This document shows positions 1-10,856 of a stretch of DNA of 64,000 nt, piece by piece. The notes beneath the pieces are model-generated. The model had not been told where the DNA came from. It was given only the letters and a program-made list of their open reading frames with translations, and searched no databases. The position numbers and the translations under genes were made by a program. This DNA is from Craspedostauros australis. Its lineage: Eukaryota > Bacillariophyta > Bacillariophyceae > Mastogloiales > Achnanthaceae. The first letter of the stretch is position 1. The number at the start of each line of letters is the position of its first letter. The stretch spans positions 434,001 through 498,000 of the forward strand of contig JAMXDE010000042.1 in NCBI GenBank assembly GCA_026770025.1, written 5' to 3'.

Positions 1-1999
1 ACTCCGACACGATGTCTTGGATGCCGCTGGCGAACTCCTCCGTGCAACCAGGCGTTTGGCTGCATCGCTCGTACTTGGCGCGCTCCACCATGAGACGGCC
101 GGCGGTGCGGCCATCGTTGAAGATGATGGCACGGAACAGATCCACGAGGTTGCGTTGGTCGTTGGACGATAACGAGGTGGAGATGCCGGCATCAAGGAAC
201 ACGATGGAGTAGGTGGTGTCATACTCCTGCTTCGTTGCTACATTCGTGCCTTTGGTTGTGCCTGCATCTGTGGTTGATGCCGATTCTGCCTCTGCGGCGG
301 CTGGCGTGACGATTTCACGTGGGAGATTGGAGCTCCCAAGTCCAAAAACGCGTTGCAGCATGCTTCGTGGGTGCTGGTCACGTGGAATGCGGATGCGCTG
401 TACCATGACGTTGCCTGGATGCAAGTCGCCATGGATGAAGTTGTCCCAGAAGACCATCTTGAGGAAAGCACGCAGCAACGGCCCTGCGAGCTGCTTGCGA
501 ACTTCGTCCGCTGGATTTCGTTGCAAGTACGATGCGATCGGCACCGCATCCTCCACCAGCGTCTCAACCAGGACTTGCTGCGTCGTCCATTCCATGTATG
601 GCTTGGGGAAGACGATGGATGACGATACCTCCTTCGAGTTTGGTTGTGATGCGCCATCATCATCGCCCTTGTGATTCGCCTTCTTCCCGTACCCATAAAA
701 GTTGGAACGGAATTGGCGCAGGTTGTTGGCTTCCACGGTGAGATCGGACTGCAATCGCAGGATGTCGTCAAAGGTCTCCGCAACGCGCGGCAGATTGACG
801 AGCTTGATGAGATCCACTGGCAGCGAATGCAACAGCTTGGCAGCAGCCGCGATGAAGGCCAGATCTTTGTCGACGAGTTCGCGGAAATGAGGATGCAACA
901 CCTTGATGGCGACCTTGCGCTCTTCATATTCGACATTGTCTGCCGAGTTGCCATCGTCGCCATCGTGAGCTTTCTGTGGTTTGTTGCCTGTGCTCTTGTT
1001 TGCCACCGGCACACGCAACGTTCCTTCATACACTTGCGCCGCAGAACCACAGCCGAGGACCCTGCCCACGGTGAGCCCCTTGGCCTCGTAGTCACCGAAC
1101 TCCTGCGTCAGAACGGCGTGCGTGTGGGACCAGGAATGCGGATAGCCGCTGTCGTGCAGCTGGCACAGCCGGTCGCAAACGTGAGCCGGGAAGATGTCAC
1201 GGCGCGTGGCGATCCATTGGCACAGCTTGACGGCGACCGGTCCCAAACCTTGCACCGCCGAGATGGTGTACCACCATGCAAAGTCGGAGATTCTGGTTGC
1301 GCTAGTATCCTTGCCGGTGGAGAGAATGGCGGCAGGCACCAGAATGATCAACGGTGACAGCCGCAGCGTGACCTCCGTCGTGCGCAGCGTGATGATGACG
1401 ATGTCCCACAGCCGACTTGCCAAATCCGCAATCCATCGAGCCAGACGTCTCAGCAATCCTGGTCGAGGTTTCGGCGATGGCGCCAGCATCCAGCTAGCGT
1501 TGGAGGCGGATGAGTCATCACGTGTTGATGCAGATGATGGCCCTTGGATGGTTGGCATCTGATTGTCGATGAATCTTCGGATGGCATCCTGCAGGCGCGA
1601 CAGGAGCTGCCAGATCTCCGCGCGATGCAGCGAGAGCGGAGCCACCAACATCGGAATGTGGCTTTCCGCCATGCGAAGGGGCCTTGGCGAGAGCTGCGTT
1701 CGATGCTGTTGGTGAAATGGTCGCAGTCTGGAGTGATGTGGAGATCGGCACGAGGTCGACGATGATCGGGTTGCCACCTTCCACCTTGGCTGGGCGTTAG
1801 TTCGCGAGGCCCTGCCCTTGAACAACGATCCGAGCTTCGTTCTGGAGCTTAGAAGCGTGGGGCTTCTGTTGCAGAATGGCCTGGAAAGGCTGGCAGGATT
1901 CATGATGGGCCGTGGGACATGATGGTACAGCAACCTGCCAAACGGAGGTGAGAGGGACTTGGCCGCATGGCCTGTTGCCATTGAAGCAGTTCGTAGCAT
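1..1999 (-). CDS. ADCK2-like ABC1/UbiB (COQ8-family) atypical kinase, C-terminus beyond window
   Basis: The frame is open from an ATG at 1999 (in-frame TGA at 2006-2008) to the left edge, giving 666 residues with the C-terminus missing. The first ~110 residues are rich in R, S, L and H with no acidic run, which looks like a mitochondrial presequence. ABC1 landmarks follow in order: a KxGQ-type motif near residue 258 reading K-L-C-Q, then a W-x-x-T-R-R-D-I-F-P stretch; a GCGSAAQVYEG loop near 318; a VAIKVLHPHF lysine block near 359; HGDLHPGN near 523; and FLDAG near 600. Order and wording fit ADCK2, a mitochondrial inner-membrane protein linked to coenzyme Q and lipid metabolism. A low-complexity insert (K/D/G/N-rich) sits just before the lysine block. 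The usual Gly of KxGQ is Cys here. Family assignment is strong; the exact substrate is unknown. Confidence 0.9.
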   Translation of the reverse strand, partial: MLRTASMATGHAAKSLSPPFGRLLYHHVPRPIMNPASLSRPFCNRSPTLLSSRTKLGSLFKGRASRTNAQPRWKVATRSSSTSCRSPHHSRLRPFHQQHRTQLSPRPLRMAESHIPMLVAPLSLHRAEIWQLLSRLQDAIRRFIDNQMPTIQGPSSASTRDDSSASNASWMLAPSPKPRPGLLRRLARWIADLASRLWDIVIITLRTTEVTLRLSPLIILVPAAILSTGKDTSATRISDFAWWYTISAVQGLGPVAVKLCQWIATRRDIFPAHVCDRLCQLHDSGYPHSWSHTHAVLTQEFGDYEAKGLTVGRVLGCGSAAQVYEGTLRVPVANKSTGNKPQKAHDGDDGNSADNVEYEERKVAIKVLHPHFRELVDKDLAFIAAAAKLLHSLPVDLIKLVNLPRVAETFDDILRLQSDLTVEANNLRQFRSNFYGYGKKANHKGDDDGASQPNSKEVSSSIVFPKPYMEWTTQQVLVETLVEDAVPIASYLQRNPADEVRKQLAGPLLRAFLKMVFWDNFIHGDLHPGNVMVQRIRIPRDQHPRSMLQRVFGLGSSNLPREIVTPAAAEAESASTTDAGTTKGTNVATKQEYDTTYSIVFLDAGISTSLSSNDQRNLVDLFRAIIFNDGRTAGRLMVERAKYERCSQTPGCTEEFASGIQDIVSE

Positions 2000-3496
2000 G
2001 GTTGATCAAGCAATGCAATGCGGTGCACTGCGATGCAACGCGATGCAAGAGGAGTCGGCGTGTGACGGACTATGATAGAGTGCAATGGATTGTTATGAGT
2101 ACGAGCACCCTCTTGATCTCTTCCTTCTGATGGTCAGTGACCAGATGTGTGGAGGACTGGTATGTACTCTCTGGTATTATGGTTTGATACAGCAGCTCCT
2201 CTCGGAATTTGACATGACCTTCCGATCATCCGCTTCGACTTCGATCCTCCGCATCACCCTGCGCACGTTTGCGGATGACCACCAACCTCGAAAAGTGAGA
2301 TTCGTGGACTCTGAGTCACGCATTTCACATGATTCTTGTTTCTCAAATTGCTCCGTTTAGTCGAGAATGGAAGAAGTTGACACGATTCAGTTTAACCGTT
2401 GTTAACCGCCGTCTCCACAAAAATTTGGCGTGCTTTGGGTTTTTGCGAACAGACCAAAGTTTCGCTGGTGTCGTGATGGGTGTCGACAGACACCAACAAC
2501 ACCAAAGACAGGCAATGACGACAACGGAGATGAGCGCTTCGGAGGAAGCGCATGGCGGAGATGGTGAGCGATAGTACTGTGCGGTGAAGCACTGCATCAG
2601 GCAGGTCCGGATTGGATCGGATCAGATCGGATTGGATTGATGTGACACGAGCTGCTGTTTCGCAGGCTACCTTCGTTTTACATTGTCGAGGTGACCAAAG
2701 AGGGAATGCAGAGATGGGGACGCTGTACGACTACGGAGTTGGAACGAGTGAGTATGAGAGAGAGGCGGATGACCCAAATTTTGGGCACTCACGCAGGTCA
2801 ATTGCACGTATCCAGTGATGATTTTGTTCATCCATCGGCCACGCAGGAAGCAGTTCTTTGCGACATCGTCGGCTTCCATCCTCGAGAGGAGGGCAACGCA
2901 AATGGGCCAAAGGCGAATCACTCGCACAAGTTGGACAAAAATTCGCTGCGCTTCAATCCCACGCGGTGATACACGGCAAGGGGTATGGTGCCATTCAATC
3001 TTCTCTGTGGTCTGATGCTGATGGAAGTACGCAACAGACACAGAGAGAGGTGTCATGTGAGCTATTTTGTGGAATGCGCAGTGACAGCCAAGCCGAAAAC
3101 GAGAAGGGTCATTCGTTTGCCAAAAAGAACCGAGGCTGGCACGCATTGTTCTCATCCATGCTCGTACAAGTACTCGTTGAATCACAAGACAAAGTGATCA
3201 CCAGAGGAGCAACCATCATTCGGAGGTGCTGGCACGTCAACAGCCATAGTGACAGTAACAGAAAGAACCAGAGCGGCAAGTTGAGTGTAAACTGGATGGT
3301 GTCAATCCCCATCCCATTCTTCAGAAAGCGATAGTCTGACATCACCAACAGCGGCCCACCGAGAATAATAACAGAGGGGACGTACGCCTGCATTGACCTC
3401 GATCCTGCACCAACAAGAACTGCGAATAGATCGTATCCAACGAACGTTCGATCAACACCAACGCCCGTGCCACTCTCACTACATCCTCTCTGCATC
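2000..3496. other. Spacer between the ADCK2-like gene and the 3497 gene
   Basis: It should hold the 5' leader and promoter of the minus-strand kinase on the left and of the plus-strand gene on the right. Short open frames occur on both strands. One minus-strand stretch (about 3110-3380) reads like membrane-spanning sequence, but no start, splice pair or family match could be established. No RNA gene was recognised. Confidence 0.4.
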
Positions 3497-4051
3497 ATGG
3501 GTTCGCGAAAACGAAGGTCTTCGAAGCGGAAGCAAAGATCCTCGAAGGCAACGAAGACGAGGGAAACGGAGACGGAATCGGCGGACGCTCCGATGCTGCG
3601 AACTCCAGCAAGCTCGTCGCTCATGGAGAGCATGGAATCCTACCTCATGTGGTGCTTCCTGACACCCACCGATGGCGTCGATACGGAGGCTCTGCTCCAT
3701 GTCACCAACGAGCTGGACCGATCCTTCTTGGGTCGGCGCTCAAAGATCGACCAGTACCAGAAGTTCGCGCTGTCGGCGGATCCGAAGGCGGTCGATGCGA
3801 TGCAAGCACGTGACAAGCAGCTCGTTTCCTCGCCACAGGATCATGCCGATCCGTATCTCGCCTATCCCGACGACGAGGACCCGCCGCCGTTGCGTCGCTC
3901 CGTGACGCCTCAGAGCCACGAGACCTTGGCGCTGTCACGCACGTCCAGCGATTCCACCGTCGTTTCCAGCAATACGATCAAAGCCACCGAAGAGCGGCGG
4001 TCGTACTGGAGCAGCGTGGCGGACTGCGGCGGATATGGTACATCCTTTTGA
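3497..4051 (+). CDS. Hypothetical protein, basic N-terminus, Ser/Pro-rich tail
   Basis: A 184-residue frame starts at the first ATG (context atcATGG). The protein opens with a strongly basic block (MGSRKRRSSKRKQRSS), which could be a nuclear localisation signal. A more ordered central part follows (about residues 35-90; MESMESYLMWCFLTP, then a helix-like stretch to LDRSFLGRR). The tail is rich in D, P, S and T with several R-R-S and S/T-P sites and ends in GGYGTSF. No domain was recognised. It stands alone between two long spacers. The composition is unlike that of neighbouring spurious frames, so I take it as a real single-exon gene, though an upstream exon is possible. Confidence 0.55.
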   Translation: MGSRKRRSSKRKQRSSKATKTRETETESADAPMLRTPASSSLMESMESYLMWCFLTPTDGVDTEALLHVTNELDRSFLGRRSKIDQYQKFALSADPKAVDAMQARDKQLVSSPQDHADPYLAYPDDEDPPPLRRSVTPQSHETLALSRTSSDSTVVSSNTIKATEERRSYWSSVADCGGYGTSF

Positions 4052-7000
4052 AGATCACGTGGTTCATGTATTTTCGGTGGTGTCAGTTCGGAGGGTCGAC
4101 TTTGATTATGGAGGAGGGCCTTTCCGAGAGCGCGTCGGTGTCGTTGTTGTTGTTGGTGGTGGTGGTGGTGTGTGATACTTCAATCGCACGATGCACGGCA
4201 TGCATTCTCTGCCTCGTGGTGTTTTATGTGCAGCACTCACAAGAGACACAATTCATGTTGTACAGGAGCAGCAATCAAGCCGTGCGCGCCACCCTTCATT
4301 GCCTTCCATTCTGCTCACGCCGGCGCTATTCGGATTCGAAGGATGGATGTGCTGAAAAATATGTGGAACGGCTGAACTGTGCAGATCAGGTGCTTGCACT
4401 TGATCAACATCTGTGGCAATGCAATGCGGTGCGATGAAATGGGCTTGGGCAGGAGAACGAGGAGGGGAACGAGAAGGAAACGAGTCACAAATGGGCAGAC
4501 CGACGTCGATAGAAACATCACCGAGCATGAGAGCCAGAGTACGATCACAGAGTACCACGCTCATCGTATCGACGCGCTCATCTGAACAGAGGACTCATCG
4601 CAGATGCTGGGGTTGACATTGGAATTGCCGCTGACACCAATGATGGGAATCGCAATCGCGAGGGTGATGCCTCTGGGGGAGGTACCGAGATGGATGAATG
4701 GGACCACCAGCACGCCACGGATGGCCTGTCCGTATCCTGTGGATCTTCGGCCATTCATGTGTTCTTGCGTCTTTGATACAACATGACGGAGGCGGACAAG
4801 ACACGTTCTGGTGCCAAGCGCGTGCCGTACGTGCCATACCTCTCTCCGTTCTCTGTTGACAGAGACGAGAGGAACAAGCCATCTTCCGCAGAGTTCAGTC
4901 TATGTCTTGGCACTTGGGTGCTATTACCTATAATCGTGTCTCTACCATACGGACTCGTCCCATGCTATAGGTCGTATGATACATCTGCTTGATCTGTTGT
5001 CGATTTGGCCCGCGACTACGACTTGCTACGCTCCAATCGACGTCCCGTTCGTGAACACCAACAAATTCTCTGTTCCTCGCAGAAGAACAGGGACGACCGA
5101 CTGCGCGCCAAGTTGCAACTACTCGATCTGTTGATATTCCAATGCCACCGCGCAACATGAGATGAGACAGCAGGGGCGGCAGATCTGTGCATGTGATGCG
5201 CCTCCATGCGCACGATGAGGCAACAGCCAAACTGCTTTGATGAAGTGCTGCCACCTCTACATGTATCAATGTTCCATCGGTTGTTATCATTTCTTCTGTT
5301 TTTCCACATCTGCTCCAGTGCACTTGCATAGAGATACCGTGCGAGTGGAGACACAGAGATAGAGACAGAAGCGTGATGAGTACGAACTACGGAGGGATCA
5401 CGTTTGGCAGCGGAGAACGTACAAGCTATCTAATCCGTCTCGGATGTACACAAGAACAGGAACCGCTCAACCCACGCAACAGCATGCACGAATGCATGGC
5501 GTTTCCGAGACCACCATGTTGTGCACTGGGGTGGTAACGCCGCTGAGATTGGTTTCGCCAGACATCAAAGGCCTCGACAGATGGTTCACAGCTGGTCCAT
5601 GGAAAGTGTCGAGACAAGCTTCCTTCCCAAATCCGAAGAGGAGATGGAGCTATGGTGTGCATCTGTTCCCAAAATCTGCGGCTCGCACGATCTGCGAGTA
5701 TGTTTGTGAAGGTGTGTGGTAGAGCGTGGAGGTGCGAGCCATGTACATGTATCACATGGTGCTCTTGCATGCACATGTGACATTACATCTCAGAACCATT
5801 CGCCCCGACCGCAGCACTCGGTGTCCACTGCTGAGGGCTGGCTGGATTGACGTTGACATTGACATTGACACCTTCGATCTTGTGCGTGATCCCAACCTCA
5901 ACCCAAACGGTTACCGCCAACGAGCAAGACTTTAATCAGCCCGTGGCACTTTGTGCTCCATTTCGCTTTCATGGGATGGATTGACAGAACGATGCCATCC
6001 GATCGAATGGAGAAGCTGTTATGCTTGTACCAGCTGCAGTTTGGTACGACTATGGGGTGGCGAGGTGTGGCACAGTAAAGGCAACGGCACCATCCATCAC
6101 GCGAACCGCTGCCAGGTCTCCATCAAGAGTGTCAACAGAAATGGCGCGAAAAGATGCAGACCGGGTAGTCTCCACGTCTATGTGCGAGCATTGAGCAGAG
6201 AGAAGATACAAAGAGATGCATGGGCATTGGGCATGGACTGAGAGAACGAAGGAGAGCCCGCGAGAAGTGATTCACACCGTCAATGAAAAGAAGGAGACTT
6301 GCGATCACGTCTTTGCATCTCAACAACATGAGGTTCAGTTAGACGGCACTCCAATAATTGTAAGATGGTGGAAGCACGCCGTTGCCCGAACAGGTATTGA
6401 AGAATGAGCTCGTGCGTACGAACCGGGAAGGATCGCATCGTGTCTGCTCGCCACTTGCTGGGTGACGAGAGGATGCTCATGGGAGGAGAGGAGAAGAGAT
6501 GATACTGAGGACCAGAATAGATGAGACAGGTACAGTACGAGCGAGAGAGGAGCTGTCACATGGAGATACGGGTAGAGAGGTGGGGCAAACATTGACGCTC
6601 CACTGAGGGAGAAAGAAGGATAAGGACACCGTGTCCACATGCCCCACGATCAACACCAATGGGGGGATTTACATGAATGATTGACTATGCGCAGCCGTAT
6701 AATTGGTAGATGAGTGGGCAGTATCAAACTTGTACTCGTAGCTCGCAGCTTGTATGGTATACTGCTTTGTCAAATCCTAATGAAGCCATGCGGATGTTCT
6801 CGGAGAGGGATGCAATGGAACTTAATCTGGATGAGAGAAACTGCGCGGAACGATTGCTGGGCTCGTCCCTGGAGTCTGACACGAGCTTCAACACATGGAA
6901 GAGCACCAAGCCGTGGTCCAACAGAACGCGCAACTCCTCCATCCAGCTTCGACGATGCTCATGTATTGAACACGCGTATGGCATCATACGCAGGGCAATA

Positions 7001-8771
7001 CCACGCTCGAACATGCAGTTGCAGAGCGCTGCGTTTGTCCATGGATCTGTCTGCGACGTCCAATCGCGCCACATATGCACCCATGATGTCACCACATCAC
7101 ATTCTGCTATCGCAGAAGCCGTGTCACCTATACAATGCAACAGAACATGGAACAGAACATGGGACAGAACATGAAACAGAGCAGGAAGAGCAGGACAGAG
7201 CAGAGCGCGGATAGACAGTTCCGGAGATGAAGTGGGCGGATCGACAGGGCAGCGCCTTGACGCCTCCGGACGAAGATGAGACCGAAAAATCCCCCTCGCA
7301 TGCTTCACATCAACGTCGACTTGGGTGCGTAGCGCGACAGGAGGCACCATCAGAACTCTGCGCTGCTCTATCATAGACTGAATGCACTTGGGAGAGTATA
7401 GTATTTCTTGTCCGGGACGCCCACGCCCACGCGCACAAGCGAGCAGCCAGGGGGCATTCGTGTGAATGCTGGACACGTTGCGTGACAACCAAGGCTCTGT
7501 GCCACGGCGCTGCGGTACCCTTCCACGATCGTGGAGTATTTACATGTCTTGTGGAGAATGCATGGGGACGGAGTGAATGATCGATTGCAATAAAGTATAG
7601 TAGCCCAGCAAAGCATCCTCCGCTCCATTCCATGGGCAGAATGGTGCACGTTTGCCAACAAGGAGGAGAGAAGGAAGCGAGATGGGATCGAAATGCGTAT
7701 TCGGGAAGCATGGGGGCGGAAGGGAACCAAGAACTCGCCAGTGATGGTTGAGGCTTACTGACAGAAACATGCAGCACTGGCGAGACAGAGCATTGAAGGA
7801 GCCTTATTATTCGTAGCGGAGTTGTTGGATCCTCTTCTTGCTTGGCTGCCCTGTACGCACATCGTAGGTAATGACTTGTCGGAAAGCCACAACGATCCAA
7901 ACAAGACCATGGTGGGGCCTAAAAATCTCTTCCCCACCCATGCGATCACTTCCGAGCGATGTCGAATTTGCGTGTTCGTACAGCATTTATGAGTGTTGCT
8001 GTTCCGCGATACTTGTATGTGTTTGCAGTACTGGAGCACAAACCTTCTGCCCATGTGCCTCTGCGTGGGTGTGATTTGAGAGGATACTATTGGTTGCTGC
8101 CATGGGAGCGTGGGAAGCTGGAGATGTTGTATTCGAAGTCCCGCATTCCGCACACCGGCTTTTCAACAACATTGACTGGGTGGACACGGCTATGCCCGCA
8201 GAATAGTACGTCTACTTCACCCAACCAGTTCCATACCATTACATGCTCTTCTCTGGGTTGTTCGGAGCGCAGATCGATCCCCAATGGATCACCACTCCCG
8301 CCAATCGAGAGTCCTTTCATTTGAATCTCTGAGATGCAACAAGACGCAGATAATGTCGGGTTTGCCGAGGCCGTTGTTCTGCGTTGCCTCTTGGTTGGCT
8401 GCACTTCGTACTCGTAGCCAGGCATGTCTATTTGATTGTCCCTTTACCTGGACCTGTATTGATTTCCTAATTGCATTTCTATGATAGGTTAGGTTTTAGT
8501 CCAGCTGTGCTTGACGAGATTAGTAAATAGTATGTACGGGGGGAGGGGTCGTTTTAGCATGAATACGATGCTGCATGTGGTTGGATAGTCGATTGAGGAG
8601 GATTCAAAATTGCCGAGCTTTCTGTCTGAGCTTGTGCTTGGTAGTCTCTGGCAAGAAGGCTCTGCTGGGGGCTTATCATCGCCATCGCTATGGTCAACGA
8701 CTGCTGGTGGTGCCATTCCATGGGTGGGAAGCTGCGGTGCTTCGGGCACGCAGACAAGCAAGGTGTATCGC
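4052..8771. other. 4.7-kb region without a supportable gene
   Basis: No protein family was recognised. The longest ATG-initiated minus-strand frame is 6724-7374 (216 codons), without recognisable domains. Minus-strand segments near 4561-4758, 7371-7540 and 8087-8425 look mildly protein-like. The region contains a 14-bp perfect palindrome at 7522-7535, GTATAGTA boxes at 7396 and 7595, TACTCGTA boxes at 6733 and 8409, and a short imperfect acagaacatgg repeat at about 7138-7185. An unrecognised intron-rich gene cannot be excluded. The part next to 8772 should include the 3' UTR of the HA-domain gene. Confidence 0.4.
7522..7535. promoter_or_regulatory. 14-bp perfect palindrome TCCACGATCGTGGA
   Basis: An identical copy occurs at 42573-42586. 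It is a dyad-symmetric site suited to a dimeric DNA-binding protein, in a region without a called gene. Confidence 0.35.
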
Positions 8772-10856
8772 TTATCTGCATGTCTGCAAGTTGCGTGGGT
8801 TCCACACGAAGCCCAGCGAATCGAGCTGCGCCTTGCGCTCGGCGGTGAGGTTGGTCTTCATGCCCTTGACGTAGAGCTTGTACTGCCTGCGCTGGCACTT
8901 GACCCAGACGGAGAGCTGCGGATTCTCGGGGTAGGTCGAAGGGACGTTGGTGTGACCGTTGTCGCGGCAGAACTGACGGAGTTCGTGCCATCGCTCCTCC
9001 CACGCCGCCTTGTGTGAGTCCCAGACGAAGCCGAGACCCTCCAGGATCTCCTGGCGCTCGTTGGTCATGGTGGAGTGCTTGCCCTCCTGCTTGAGCTTGT
9101 ATTGGTACCTCTGGCGCTTGACCCACTGGGCGAGTGGGAGGTTCTTGGCCCAGTTGTGCGGCACGAGGCAGTGCGTGTGCGTCACGCGGAAGGTCCTGAG
9201 TTCGTCGAGGCGCTCCAGCCACATCTCGGACTGGTAGGACCGGAAGCGGAACTTGTTGTCGGTTCCCGCGTCTCCCTTGCTTTCGCCTCCATTTGGCATG
9301 GTCATCGCAGCGGAGGGCGATGTCGCGGCGCTGGATGCAATGAACGTGCTCTGGGTGGACTCGAAGAGACTGCGCTTGTTGTTGCTGTTGTTGTTGCAGT
9401 TCGTGTTTGGCGATGGCATGGATGTGATGGCATCAGCAGAGACATGCGACTGGGGCATGCCCATGCCGAGGTTGTCGGCACTATTCACGTGCATGTTCAT
9501 GCCCATTCCCATGTTCACACCCATGGCGCCCATGGTGTTGACGTTGTTGACATTGACGTTGTTGGCATTGCCATTGAAGGCATTGGTGGTGTTGAAAGCC
9601 ATCATGTTGTCTTCCCCAACGCGTTGCCTCTTGTTGGGCATGCCAGAGCTCTGGTGCAGAGAGGTAGCAAGGTTGGCATCGACGTTGTTGTTGTTGTGGT
9701 TGTTGCTGTTGTTCATCTGGCCGTTGTTATTGTTATTGCTGTTGTTGTTGCGCTGGAACAAGGTGGGGAAGAGGAGGTCGATGGCGGACATCTGGCCGTT
9801 GCCTTGAGTCCGGCCGCAACCATCCATGAGGAAGTCCTTTCCGAAGCAATCGTTCTGGAAGAGACCACCTTGCGCGCCGTTGCTGATCCGCTGCCCGTTG
9901 ATACCGGCACCGTCATTGGTGTTGTTGTAGTTGAAGTTGAGCAATGGGAGCTCATCGACAATGTTGAGGTTGGATGAGTTGCCGATGGGTGTGGGGTCGA
10001 ACATGAGGTTGTTGCTGCTGTTGCTGTTGTTATTGTTGCTGCTTCTGTCGTTGCTGGATGAAGTGGCGGCCTGCCCAGACATGGAGGACGGGGCGTTGAA
10101 GGCACCGAAGTTTCCATTGTTGGACGTTCGGCCATTGGACTGAAGCGCGGGAGGCGCGGACAGGAGCCCGAAGGAGCCCGTGAGGTCGTCGGCCGTCGCC
10201 GCGGCAACAGAAGTTGCGCCTGCGGTGTTGACACCGTAGAAGTCGTCCTCCAAGACATCTTCCGCGGCTTGGAGGATACCATCCAGGTCGTGGAACGTGA
10301 GAGGCTGATGACCACCGTTCTGGGCAGAAGCTCCCGCGCCTGCTCTTGCTCCTGATCTGCCAGATGGAGTGGTGGTGAATGCAGCCGGGAGGGCGCTGCT
10401 GCTGCTGGCTCCCATGGCGAAGCTGTTCTGCTGTTGAGACTGCTGCGGTTGTGGCTGGGACAGCATTGACATCATGTTTGCGCTGCCGTTGATGTTCATG
10501 TTGGCCATGTTGTTGTTGTTGCTGCTGTTGTTGTTCAGGTTGGCCATGTTGCCGTGGAGGATGGAGTCGCAGGACACCAGGTCGGAGGGGAGGCCGCCCA
10601 TGTTGCCGTTGGTACCGTTGATGGCTGAGCGTGAGGGGGCTCCGTTGGCACCTGCGTTTGCTTGGATTCCGGCCTTGCTCGTGAATCTGCCAGAGAGGTA
10701 CTTGGGGCTCATGCCCATGGCGTTGCTGAAGTCGATGCCATTGTTGACATTGGCGTTCATCTGGGAGGTAGAAGGGGCGCCGTTGCTCATGGTTGTGATG
10801 TCGCCTGGTGTGGCGCTTGAGCTGGTGTTGCTGTCTGGCATCATTGTTGAGTCCAT
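8772..10856 (-). CDS. Asn-rich protein with two C-terminal helicase-associated (HA) domains
   Basis: The gene encodes 694 residues from the ATG at 10856 (MDSTMMPDS). The frame stays open upstream to a GTG at 10982, but that part resembles the CA-rich leaders seen elsewhere, so the ATG is preferred. The first ~540 residues are low-complexity, with many N, S, G, M and Q runs, typical of an intrinsically disordered regulatory region. The end carries two tandem HA domains (PF03457 type) at about 546-615 and 619-687. Each has the spaced W...L..F......T.VP....N..L..WV..QR.QYK pattern and ends in LGFVW. Such HA repeats without a helicase are expanded in diatoms and other stramenopiles and are presumed to bind nucleic acid. 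The cellular role is unknown. Confidence 0.85.
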   Translation of the reverse strand: MDSTMMPDSNTSSSATPGDITTMSNGAPSTSQMNANVNNGIDFSNAMGMSPKYLSGRFTSKAGIQANAGANGAPSRSAINGTNGNMGGLPSDLVSCDSILHGNMANLNNNSSNNNNMANMNINGSANMMSMLSQPQPQQSQQQNSFAMGASSSSALPAAFTTTPSGRSGARAGAGASAQNGGHQPLTFHDLDGILQAAEDVLEDDFYGVNTAGATSVAAATADDLTGSFGLLSAPPALQSNGRTSNNGNFGAFNAPSSMSGQAATSSSNDRSSNNNNSNSSNNLMFDPTPIGNSSNLNIVDELPLLNFNYNNTNDGAGINGQRISNGAQGGLFQNDCFGKDFLMDGCGRTQGNGQMSAIDLLFPTLFQRNNNSNNNNNGQMNNSNNHNNNNVDANLATSLHQSSGMPNKRQRVGEDNMMAFNTTNAFNGNANNVNVNNVNTMGAMGVNMGMGMNMHVNSADNLGMGMPQSHVSADAITSMPSPNTNCNNNSNNKRSLFESTQSTFIASSAATSPSAAMTMPNGGESKGDAGTDNKFRFRSYQSEMWLERLDELRTFRVTHTHCLVPHNWAKNLPLAQWVKRQRYQYKLKQEGKHSTMTNERQEILEGLGFVWDSHKAAWEERWHELRQFCRDNGHTNVPSTYPENPQLSVWVKCQRRQYKLYVKGMKTNLTAERKAQLDSLGFVWNPRNLQTCR

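Noticed and set aside
238..1357. Long open frames on the plus strand and in other minus frames over the left-edge gene
   Set aside because: They overlap the minus-strand frame that carries the ABC1 kinase motifs in the correct order; the others have no family features.
6724..7374. 216-codon ATG-initiated minus-strand frame
   Set aside because: Length alone is near what chance gives in 64 kb, and no domain, targeting signal or paralogue was seen; kept only as a note in the spacer entry.
8554..9977. Minus-strand frame 8554-9222 and plus-strand frame 9075-9977
   Set aside because: Both are shadows of the Asn-rich HA-domain gene; their runs of A/R/Q or V/L come from reading the Asn codon repeats in other frames.
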